Origin: Maniola hyperantus
Taxonomy: Eukaryota > Arthropoda > Insecta > Lepidoptera > Nymphalidae
Length of the DNA stretch: 64,000 nt
Assembly (NCBI RefSeq): GCF_902806685.2
Contig: NC_048546.1
Location: 11,860,534 to 11,924,533, forward strand
Direction: 5' to 3'
Part shown: positions 24,101 to 36,100 of the stretch, piece by piece
Position numbering within the stretch: position 1 is the stretch's first letter
Layout of the letters: every line of letters begins with the position of its first letter
Position numbers and translations under genes: made by a program
The notes under the pieces: generated by a model
What the model was told of the DNA's origin: nothing
Databases searched by the model: none
What the model saw: the letters and a program-made list of their open reading frames with translations, nothing else

Positions 24101-27100
24101 CATGTTAACATTTTGATGCTTAGTTACAAATGTATTTTTGCTTAAAAATATTTTGCATAGTAATCCGAAATTACCGTGATTCGCGCACAGATTTATGTTT
24201 TTGCTAATTTTCAAGCGTTTCCGAGGCTTTTTAGGGTGTTAATTACAGGAAATTACGTCCATTTACAAATTCTAGGATGGCATTATTTCTTTGGAAAATC
24301 TGAAGTTTCACTTCTTACCAGTTTAAACATTCTAATTGATTTTTCTAATTTTCATCATAATCTTGATAATCTTCCTGTTCAATAGTGTTCGCTATTATTC
24401 AGTTTGATTGATTGTATTATTTTGTTGTAATCTCATAGAAAACTGAAGGATGCCCGCAAAGACGTAGCGGCGGCGCGCGAAGAGAAAGATATACTGTCGA
24501 CTGAACAACAGCAGCTATTGCGAGAAAAGACTAAACTGGAACTAGCTATTAAGGACTTAACTGACGACGTCGACGGCGACAACAAATCAAAGGTATGTGT
24601 AACAAGCGACCGTCTATCTCAGCTACTTCTCACCTTATACACCTAATTGCCGTATACTTTCGTGACTACAAATAATAATGCCAGAATCCAGGATGCCCGC
24701 AACTTCGTCCGCGTTGATTTAGCTTTTTAAAAATCCTGTGGGAACTCTTCAATTTTCCAGGATAAAAAGTATCCTATGTCCTTCCCCCGGGATGTAAGCT
24801 ATCTCTGTACCGAATTTCGTCAAAATCGGTTAAACGGTTGAGCCGTGAAAAGCTAGCAGACAGACAGACAGACAGACAGACACTTTCGCATTTATAATAT
24901 TAGTATGGATATGACATGGATTTAATATTAATATTTAACATTTGACGATCTCCCTAGCGCAGTGGTAAGCGCTGTGGTCTTATTAGTGGGAGGTCCCGGG
25001 TTCGATTCCTGGCAGGGATTTGGAATTTTATAATTTCTAAATTTCTGGTCTGGTCTGGTGGGAGGCTTCGGCCGTGGCTAGTTACCACCCTGTGTGTGTA
25101 CCACAGTGCCACAATGTAAACGTTGCCAACAATATGGGCACACGCAAAATAACTGCATGAGACCCTATAGATGCGTCAAATGCGCAGGAGCACACAAAAC
25201 TACTGAATGCACCAAAAAGGATCGTAATACTCCAGCTAAGTGTGCCCTATGTCTTGGCGACCATCCTGCCAACTACAAAGGTTGCAATGTTTATCTGGAA
25301 ATTAAAAATAGAAAATTTAATAAGAAAAGCAATCAGACAAATATGTACAACAGACCAAATCAACCCAAGGCTACCAACATGCAAACAGAAGGACCCTGGG
25401 AGAAAGATGACCCAGCAAGCCAAAAGTATACAGACTGCAAGCCAGAGCAACCTGAACATAAAAACCGTAGTGAAAGACCCAAATCTACTAGAAAAACATA
25501 TGCACAAGCTGCTGCCAACAAAGACACAACAAATCTAGAAAAACTCGAACATCTTCTCATAAAACAAGCTGAAAAGCTAGATATACTAATTGGACAAATG
25601 AGCACTCTTATGGGCTTGCTGACCACAGTCATTAACAAACTCGCCAACTAACGGCACTTAGAATAGCAGCATGGAACATAAACGACCTTTCAGGCCATAA
25701 ACTAGAATTACTAACAATGATAAACATAAACAAAGTTGACATTATGCTCATAAGTGAGTCACACTTAACAGATGCAACAGCCTTTTCGCTTCAAGAATTT
25801 TGCGTGTATGTGACTAATCACCCCGACGGTACAAGTCACGGAGGCACTGCAATACTCGTAAGAAAGAACATCAAGCACAATCTTGCACCATCATTCCGCA
25901 CAGAATATATACAAGCAACAACAATATGTGTACACGATAAAATTGGTATATTTAATGTGACTGCTGTATACTGCCCTCCAAAGCATAAGATAGATGAAGC
26001 TACCTTTACCAAATTTATCAAATCTTTGGGCCCAAGATTCTTAGCAGGTGGCGATTGGAATGCGAAAAATGAATGCTGGGGTTCTAGACTTACTTTAACC
26101 AGGGGTAGGGAATTAAAAAATGCAATGGATAAAAACAACACTAAAGTGCTCAGTACAGGAGAGCCAACATACTTTCCTGCAGATCCGAACAGAAGGCCAG
26201 ACCTTCTAGATTTCTTTCTCTATAAAGGTTTTACAGAACACTATCTAATGATAGAAAGTTGTTACGATACTTCAGATGATCACTCGCCTATTATCGCTAC
26301 TATCAGCACTACTATAATTGATAAAAACCCTAAACGACATCTATACAATAAAAGAACTGACTGGTATGCATTTAGCGAGTTTATTACTGAACACATTAAC
26401 CTAAACGTTTCTCTTAAGACAGAGGGTGAAATTGAAATAGCAACGATCAATTTCACAAACTTGGTGCAAAAAGCTTGCTGGTTAAGTACACCCCAAGAAA
26501 CAGCCAAAGAACTTGCGTTCCAAAATGTACCTTTCCTGACTAAAGAAAAAGTGATGGAGAAAAGACGCCTAAGAAGAATATGGCAAACGCAACGAAGAGC
26601 AAAAGACAAATCGCTACTTAATAAAGCCATTCATGACCTAAAAGCATATCTGAGAGAAGTAGAAGATGAAACCCTTCAAAACAGATTAGAAAATATGTCT
26701 CCGACAGGCAATAACGAGCATTCCTTATGGAAGGCTATTAAGTCGACTACTGGCCCGCAGGTTCAATCACACCCGCTGAAACTGGATGATAACACATGGG
26801 CAAAAACTGACTCTCATAAGGCAGAAGTGTATGCACAATTTCTCGATACAATTTTTACTCCGAACACAAGGGATGAAACTTACAATAATGAGAATGAAAT
26901 TGATGATTACCTGAATAGCGATCTCCAACTTAGTCTTCCTATAAAGTGTTTTACCCCAGCCGAAGTCTCACGAGCAATAAAACACCTTGAAAACAGGAAA
27001 GCTCCAGGATTTGACCTTATAACTGGAGAAGTCCTTAAGCAGCTCCCAAAGAAAGCCATTGTCTTTCTCACAACACTTTTCAACTGTATACTTAGGACAT

Positions 27101-30100
27101 CCTATTTCCCACAAGTATGGAAAGTTTCTCATATAATTATGATACCAAAACCTGGGAAAGACCCCTTTATTGTCTCATCATATAGACCCATCAGCCTACT
27201 ACCTGTCATATCAAAGCTCTTTGAAAAACTTCTTCTATGTCGCATGAAAGCTATTATTACAAAAGAAGCTCTTATACCAGATCACCAATTTGGCTTCAGA
27301 CAAGGTCACTCAACCGTAGAACAAATCCATAGAGTAGTTAACAAAGTAAGGCAGTCCCTAGAAAAAAAAGAATATTGCTCAGCCGCATTTTTGGATGTTC
27401 AGCAGGCCTTTGACAGAGTTTGGCACAAAGGCCTTTTATACAAAGTAAAGATTAACTTTCCTCACAACATTTATACTCTGCTGAAGTCGTATTTGCAAGA
27501 CAGGATATTCCAGGTCGTAGTGGGAGATAACTGTTCCCAGTTCTACGATATCAAAGCTGGTGTTCCGCAGGGATCAGTGCTAGGACCGATCCTTTACACC
27601 CTATACACGGCCGACCTACCCGAAACACCAAGTATCCTTACCGCGACGTTTGCAGACGATACAGCGGCACTGAGTAGTCACCCAAATCCAAAAGTAGCAT
27701 CCCAGAGATTACAGGGCCACTTGGATAATATTGATAAGTGGATGCGAAAGTGGAGAATCAAAGCTAGTGCATCCAAATCAACCCACGTAACCTTTGCGCT
27801 TAGACCCGAAGATTGCCCACAGGTGAAACTTGGTAACGAGACTCTGCCACATGGTAATGTTGCCAAGTACCTTGGTATGCATCTTGATAGAAGGCAAACA
27901 TGGCAAGCACATATTAAAAAAAAGAGAGAAGAGCTGCGTATTCGCACTAGATCGCTAATGTGGTTACTTGGCAGACACTCTAGACTATCACTCAATAACA
28001 AAATACTCATATACAAGAGCTTCCTAAAACCTGTATGGACATATGGTTTGGAGTTGTGGGGCACAGCCAGCAACTCTAACATAGAAATACTACAGCGATA
28101 TCAAAATTCAGTCTTTCGCACAATACTCAATGCCCCGTGGTTTACCAAAACAACAGAAATACACGAATATCTTGGAATGCCCACAATTAAAGAAGAAATA
28201 AATATTAATGCAAAGAAACACAAGGCCAGGCTTGAAGTCCATGCAAATAGTCTGGCAGTGTCACTTACCACATGCAGCAGAGTTAGTAGGCTGAAAAGAG
28301 TCACAGTAGAAGAACTGTCAAGTACACACTAAAGCCAGCGAAAGCATTATGAGAAGAGTTTCTTGATGGAGTGACCTTCTCTCAACCTTGAATGCACTCA
28401 TAAAAATCTGATAAAAGTCCATCCAATGACTGATTGCAGATGGCTTTGAAATATCAAAAAAAAAAAAAAAAAAGTTACCACCCTACCGGCAAAGCCGTAC
28501 CGCCAAGCGATTTAGCGTTCCGGTACGATGCCGTGTAGAAACCAAAGGGGCATGGGCTTATTCACAACTGCCATACCCCTTCCAGGTTAGCCCGCTACCA
28601 TCTTAGACTGCATCGTCACTTACCACCAGGTGAGATTGCAGTCAAGGGCTAACCTGTATCTAAATTTTAAAAAAAAATTAACAGGAAAGAGCCGAAGGGG
28701 AACTGGAGCGCTTACGGCAACAGATAGCCGAAAAAGAGCGCGAGTTGGAGGAATTGAAGCCCAAATACGAAGAAATGAAGGCGCGTGAGGAAGAGTGTAC
28801 GCGCGCCTTAACGCTCAACCAGCAGAAGCGGCAGGAGCTGTACGCTAAGCAGGGCCGAGGGACTCAGTTCACCTCCAAGCAGGACCGAGACCGATGGATC
28901 GAGAAGGAGCTCAAGTAAGTCACACGCACCTCATATGCTTCACACACGCACCACATAGTCCACACACACACCACAGACGATTCAAATACACACCATACAC
29001 GCACGGCTCTTGCACCAGAACGCTAATCACTCTCATCACTCGCCCTCTACACACCCACCAAACACGCACTACACACGCACCACACACACGACACATGCAC
29101 CACACACACGACACATGCACCACCACACACACGACACATGCACCACACACCCATGATTCATGAACCACACATGCTTAACATCGCACCACATACGCTCCAT
29201 AGAAGCACCATACACGCACTACAAAAACGCATGTCGCGCGCACATCTCAAATTAGCAAAAACTCAAAACAACAATTTCTTCTGTTTAATATTGTATAATT
29301 TTTTTCTAGGTCCTTAGTCAAGCAAATAAAGGACAAAAAAGACCATGAAGCCAAGTTACGAGAAGACCTGCGCCGAGACGGTGTCAAACTGACGGAACTC
29401 GAGAAACGTATAGAGGAAACCACTAAGGAGATGGAGAGGCAAAGAGTTGCCATCGACGAGCACAACAAACAGTATTACGAGTGCAAGAAACGGAAGGATC
29501 AAGAACAGAGTGCCAGGAAGTGAGTATTTTAGTCTTTTCCCCAACAAAGGAAAGCAGATACCTGCAGTGAGCGAAATTTGAACGTAAGATTACCTATATG
29601 TGCATTGTGCATGTGTGGATAATGCGTTGACGGATGACAAAAGTGAGTGGAAGAAAAATACATGTTGTGCCGACTCTACTTAGCGTGGTATATGGTATGG
29701 AAGAAAAAGATGCATCGAGTTTTCGTGACACTTTTCTCGTATGTTTTACTTCTTCATCTGTATGCGTGTGCTTACGTATATGGATACTTCACGCATGTGC
29801 TGGCGCGCGCGCGTTTGTGTGTGTGTGTGTGTCTGTGTGTGTGTGCGTGCGCGTGCGTGCGTGCGGGCAAACACTCAGGAGTCAGGACACATTGACTCCT
29901 GAGTGTGTAGATGTGCGTCTTAGAGTGCGTTTGAGTGTGTGGATGTGCGCAAGCGCGTGCATCTATGGATATGGTATGCATGCGTGTTGAGTGGCCGAAC
30001 TAATAAGCGGTTCGCAAACAAAATTAATATTTTTCGATTTGTATTTTAGTGAGCTGTGGCGTAAAGAGACAACGTTGACACAGAACTTATCGTCACTAAA

Positions 30101-33100
30101 GGAAGACCTGGCTAAGGCCGACCAAGCGTTACGTTCCATGGCGGGAAAGGTATTATATTACAAGTTTAAACAACACAATCACTACTGAGTTCGCTAGATT
30201 TCTTTTGATTTATTGGTTAATAGCTGATGATCGTGGATTCCGTCCGCTCGTCCGTCTGTCGTCTGTCAAAAGCAAACCTATAGGGTACTTCCCGTTTACC
30301 TAGAATCATGAAATTTGGCAGGTAGGTAGGTCTTAATAGCACAAGTAAAGAAATAAATCACAAAGACATCACAAAGAAAAATTAAGATGTGTTCATTAAC
30401 AAATATTGCTATTTTCGACTTTCAAAGAAAAATTGCTATATCAAGTGGATTATCATATGAAAGGGCTTTACCTGTACATTCTAAAACAGATTTTTATTTA
30501 TTTTTATGAATAATTGTTTTTGATTTATCATGCAAAATGTCTAAAAAATACTCGATTACGGAACCTTTAGCCCGCGAATCTGACTCGCACTTGGTTGGTT
30601 TATAGTTTTTTAAGAATTATTTTAAAAAGTAATAATTTGTAGCCCATCCTCAACGGCCGAGACAGCGTGCGCAAAGTGCTGGAGACGTTCCAGGAGCGAG
30701 GCGGGGAGTGGGCCAAAATAGCCACGCAGTACTATGGGCCCGTCATTGAGAACTTTACCTGCGATAAGACCATTTATACAGCTGTTGAGGTGATTATGAT
30801 TACTGACTAGATAACATCCTCAACGGCCGAGACAGCGTGCGCAAAGTGCTGGAGACGTTCCAGGAGCGAGGCGGGGAGTGGGCCAAGATAGCCACGCTAT
30901 GGGCCCGTCATTGAGAACTTTACCTGCGATAAGACCGCATTTATACAGCTGTTGAGGTGACTATGATTCATCATCATGATCATCCCATCGCCGGCTCACT
31001 GCAGAGCACGGGCCTCCTCTCACAGTGAGAAGGGTTTGGCCATGGTCTACCATGCTGGCCATGTGCAGCTGATTGGTAGAGTTCACACACCTTTGAGAAC
31101 ATTGTAGAGAACTCCTGCAGGTTTCCTCACGATGTTTTCCTTCACGTTAAATGCAAGTGAATCAAGTGATATTTAATCATTAAAACACACATAACTCCGA
31201 AAAGTTAGAGGTGCGTGCCCGGGATCGAACCCCCGACCTTCGATTAGAAGGCGGACGTCCTAACCACTATCTATCTATTACATCTTTTTTAGTTTTCCAT
31301 TTTCCTTTGATTTTCTTCAAACTCAAGCCTATCTTGTAAAAAATTGAGGCTAGTAAAAATATCAAGCAGGATTCCGAGTGGATTATGCGCGCCAAATGTG
31401 TCGCAATATGGCGCTCCCAAAACATTTCAATATGTCACATTCGCATTCGCTTATGTCACATTCGCATTTGCTTAGGTCACATTCGCATTCGCTTATGTCA
31501 CAAGCGGAATTGCTCAAGACTTCCAGCCTGATGTGCCAGATCTTTTTTCCCACGCACATGCAAACTGTGGAATCAACTCCCTTCGACGGTGTTCCTACTA
31601 GATTACAACATGGGGTTATTCAAGAGGTGGACCAACAATCCTGAAAAGCCGGCAACGCATTGGCGGTTCCTCTGGTGCTGCAAATGCTTGTTTGCTCGTT
31701 ATTTTTATTTAAAAAAATTGTGAGCCTTAATTAATTGAATCTGTGCAGGTAACGGCTGGCAACCGGCTCTTCCATCACATCGTGGAGTCCGACACAGTAG
31801 GCACAAAGATCCTGAAGGAGATGAACCGACAGAGTCTGCCGGGAGAGGTCACCTTCATGCCGCTCAACCGCCTGCAAGTCAGGGACATGGTCTATCCCAA
31901 TGACAATGTGAGTGCCAAGACCAGGTCACCTAAAGCAGGACAAGGCTAGGGTGGCAAAGGGCAGGGAAAATAGTCCGAAAAACTATATATGTTGGGGTCG
32001 CAAGGTTCTGGAATGGCGACTTCGCACGGAAAGCCCAGTCTTGGTAGACTGGGGGTCTACCAATTAGACAAGTCGAACATCATACGAGTCGCAGGGAGCC
32101 GCTGAATTTAGGCGGCGCAAGACTGGCGTGTAAAAATCCCTACAATAGACTATGTCCAGCTGTGGACGTTTATCGTTTGATGATGATGAATTGTTTTTCA
32201 ATTTCTTCAACCATCTGTCAACATAACGAATTCAATAAAGTTACGTTTTGTAGTAAGTTAAAAAGATCGTATTGCTTACAGAACGCAATAGCCATGGTGC
32301 ATAAGCTGAAGTTCGACCTGAAGTACGCCAAGGCGATGAAGTATATCTTCGGCAAAACCCTCATCTGCAGGAATTTGGAGTGTGCCACAGAATTAGGCAA
32401 GCAGTTCAATTTGGATTGCGTCACCTTAGAGGGTGACCAGGTATGTTGTATGACATTTTTAAAGACACAAAAACTGGTAAAGTGTTATGAGAACACATAA
32501 AGAAGGGTTCTGTGGCTATGCTAGTTGGATAATCTCTTAAAAGGTACGAATTAACTACGAAACGAACGGTAAGAGACGTTATAATGATTAAACCCTAATT
32601 TAACCAGGTATTCTCGAGTGGGTAAACCAAAATTTATTTTTCGAATCATTATTTTTCCCAGGTCTAACTAAAATTAATATCTCCGAGCCATTGAAGATTT
32701 CAGTAATATTTTCTTTTTTAAGGTATCATCAAAAGGCTCCCTCACTGGCGGCTACTTCAACCAATCCCGCTCGCGTTTGGAAATGCAGAAGACAAGGTCG
32801 GAGTTGATGGAACAAATCTCCACGCTCGAAGATGAACTGGCGACGCTGCGACAAGAACTCAACAAGACCGAGACGAGCATTAACACCATCGTGTCTGAAA
32901 TGCAACGTACTGAGACCAAACAGGGCAAGGCTAAGTAAGTACATACAGGTTTACGCCGCTTAATATTATACAGAGCGTAACCAGAACGCTGGCAAAAACG
33001 AAGACAGGTGATAGTATTAATGATAATATATGATACCACAAAAAAACGCAAAAAATATAAAAATCCAATAAATTTGTAAAAGTTTACGTTACATTGTAAA

Positions 33101-36100
33101 TAAAACATCTGACTGACGCTAGAGGTCAACGAGCGTTGCGTAAGTAGGCCACTCGGAGTCAATGCCGCGTCGTAGGCGGGGCATTGACCTGAGTTTTGCT
33201 CGCTATACATTGCGAGTCCGGAAAATACTAAATCACTAAACTAAAAATGAGGCAAATGGTTATTGTCATCGGATTGTGTTTAGGTAGTATAACAATATCG
33301 CTAAGTTTTCGATAGGGTTCTGGTTACACCCAGTGGTAGTTTAGCTACCACCAGTTTGCAAAGTAGATTCCCAGATTCAGAGAGATTATTTTGTTTGTCA
33401 GGGACATATTTGACAAAGTAAAGGCTGACATCCGACTGATGAAGGAGGAGCTAGCCTCCATTGAGCGGTTCCGTGGGCCCAAGGAACGCTCGCTGGCCCA
33501 GTGTCGTTCCAGCCTTGAGGCCATGCAGGCCACCAAGGAAGGGCTCGAGTCGGAGCTACACCAGGTAAGCAGAGAGCTGAATCTAAAGACAAAAAATTAA
33601 GACTTAGTGGCAACGTAGGCACTTGTAGATTAACCTTAACGTCATTGGCCAAAAAATATTGTTTTATCCGATCGATATAGGTACTCCAAGTACCCGAACT
33701 GAGATTAAACTCGCCTAATTTGCCAACCGACATCTTGCCCAACATTCAAAACAACTTTTAGAAAACTTATCCTACCGACTGCGCCACTGTAATGTATTAA
33801 AGAAAACACCGAGTCGCCACAACGGTTTATTCATTTCTAAAATACTAAAAGAGTCACTCTTATTAATAAACATGGACCAGAGCGAGATTAACTTTATTCC
33901 GTGTAAGTCAGTAGTAGCTACATTCTGTATTAATAAACATAGAGTAAGGAGGAAGTAAAATAATGCGACTCTACTCTCGGTGTAAAATTTACTCCTTGGT
34001 GCCACATGGTTTAACGACTGACTAAGCATAATCTACGCACTAAGTATGCATATTTTGACCATCAGCCATAGCGTTTATGTTGTGTATGATAATATTCAAT
34101 AAAACGATTTTTGATTAATGAGATTTGTGTTTTCATACCATGTTTGTAACGCAAATTAGTTATGTACTTACCTACAAGATCAATTCAGATTATTTCATTG
34201 ATAATATAAAGTGAAACTGAAGCATTTTCTGAGTAATTAATTGCCATCAATACTTTTCAAATTCAAATGGCCTATGAGTGCGGCACTCCTGCAGCGTCAG
34301 GATTAAATACTTGGATCCATACATTTTTATGGTAATATCTCGCGAACTTCCTCTACTAATTAAAAAAAACTATGCAAATCGGCCAGAAATCTAGGAGACA
34401 TCGGTTTACAAAAACGCGCCGAATTGAGAACCTCCTCCTTTTGGAAAGCCGGTTAAAAATGCAAAACAAAAATGGCGTACAAGTTATCAGCTGTGAAGTC
34501 AATGTCAACAAAAAATACTGTCACAGTTATAGGTCCGCAGGTCTATATCGTCTGTCACTGTCACACACAGCATTCACTTCGTTCGCTGACTCTCTCTTTT
34601 ACTTTTAAATAAAGGGGCTGCCACACGTGCACACTGTCATTCTGAAGTAAGGCTGGCATTGTTAAATCGGGCTTGCTCCATGTTTATTAATAACATTGTT
34701 AAAACGAAGTTAATACTACGTTGGTCCTGGAAGTAACTAGTCCAAGTGTAGCTTAGGTTAATGCTTGAAGTAAACATTTTTTATTAATAAGGGTGATACC
34801 CTCTAACAAATAAATTTAATTACCTAATCACTTAATTATCTAATAAAATAATCACCTAATCACTTATTTGCCCAGTCACCTCATTCCTCATCCACTTTTC
34901 CTCTTCACTTAATTATTTAATTTTATTAAAATTAAATAATAGAAGTAATTTTCCACAGGAATTAATGGAACAACTCTCTACCGCCGATCAAGGCAAGGTA
35001 GATGAACTGAACGACGCTATCCGAAGACTGACACAAGAAAACAAGGAAGCCTTCAGTCAAAGGATGAACCTTGAAGCCACCAAGAACAAACTGGAGAATT
35101 TACTCACCAACAACTTAATAAGGCAACAATATTTTTCCTTATAATTCTAGAATATTCTATATAGTGGAGGAAATTTTAGATTGTACCTTAATTTTTTAAA
35201 CTAAGCTTTGACCTTCACCATAGATGTTCCTCTAGTAATTCTAAGCTTATTTTATTTCAGCTTATGCTTGCGACTTCGTCCGCGTGGGCTACACAAATTT
35301 TGAACCCCTATTTTACCAACTTAGGGGTTGAATTTTCTCAAATCCTTAGCGGATTTCTACGTCATAAAGCTATCTGTATGCCAAATTTCAGCCCGATCCG
35401 TCCAGTAGTTTGAGCTGTGCGTTGATAGATCAGTCAGTCAGTCAATCCTTTTGTAGATTTAGATAGAGAGAAAAAGAGTTAGGTGACCATCTTTGTCCTC
35501 CCTCCTCTTCTAGACGCATATTTCTCATTTTCCCGGACTAAAATTAGAAAATCCTGGAGAAAGCATTCACTTTGAGTAATTCAAAGCATATCGCTTTGAA
35601 TTACTCAAAATCTAATTTTACCTATCCAGACGTAAAGACGAGTTGGTGCAAGCCCTGCAAGAGATATCGGTAGAAGATCGCAAGAGACGCCTCAGCAACA
35701 GCAAAGCCGATCTCGCCGCGACGGAGAAGAGAATTCGGCAGATCAACAAGGAGTTGGAAGAAGTGGAGAGGAAAGTGCAGGCCGCCGTCAAGAACGAGAA
35801 AGCTCTTAAACTGGAGTTGGATAAATGGAGACATAAGGTTAATTTTTTTAATATAATGCTAACATATGCCGCCCAACCCAGTAATGGTTGAGAGCTCTGC
35901 ACTCGAAATTGTATACGAGTATGTTTATTTGTCCCCCAATCTGACCTCTTTCTCGAAATTGGACCTACCTAGCTGAATTGGGTATTTTCCTAATTTTTAA
36001 TTTGATATATTATTACTTTATTATAAACTAGGATAAAAATGATGACGTACGCTGAAAAAAATATTAAAATCCAACAAAGATTTACAAAGTTACAACAGGC

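Larger units (their letters stand above)
25092..28472 (+). mobile_element. Jockey-type non-LTR retrotransposon, 5'-truncated
   Basis: The element carries the end of a gag-like ORF1, a long uninterrupted ORF2 (endonuclease plus reverse transcriptase), a short 3' UTR and a poly-A tail of about 18 bases (28455-28472). AGTTACCACCCT at 25080-25091 is repeated at 28473-28484, a perfect 12-base target-site duplication. The inserted SINE continues across the break. It is in the sense orientation inside SMC3 intron 8. Perfect flanks and an open ORF2 point to a young insertion. Confidence 0.92.

Noticed and set aside
25247..28304. Several minus-strand frames under the Jockey element
   Set aside because: They are shadows of ORF1 and ORF2 with no recognisable motifs.
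28894..29168. Histidine/threonine-rich frame and its antisense partner
   Set aside because: It is a CA microsatellite within SMC3 intron 9. Low complexity explains open frames on both strands.
33398..33745. Minus-strand 115-codon frame
   Set aside because: It is antisense to SMC3 exon 16 and inherits its openness. No independent coding evidence.
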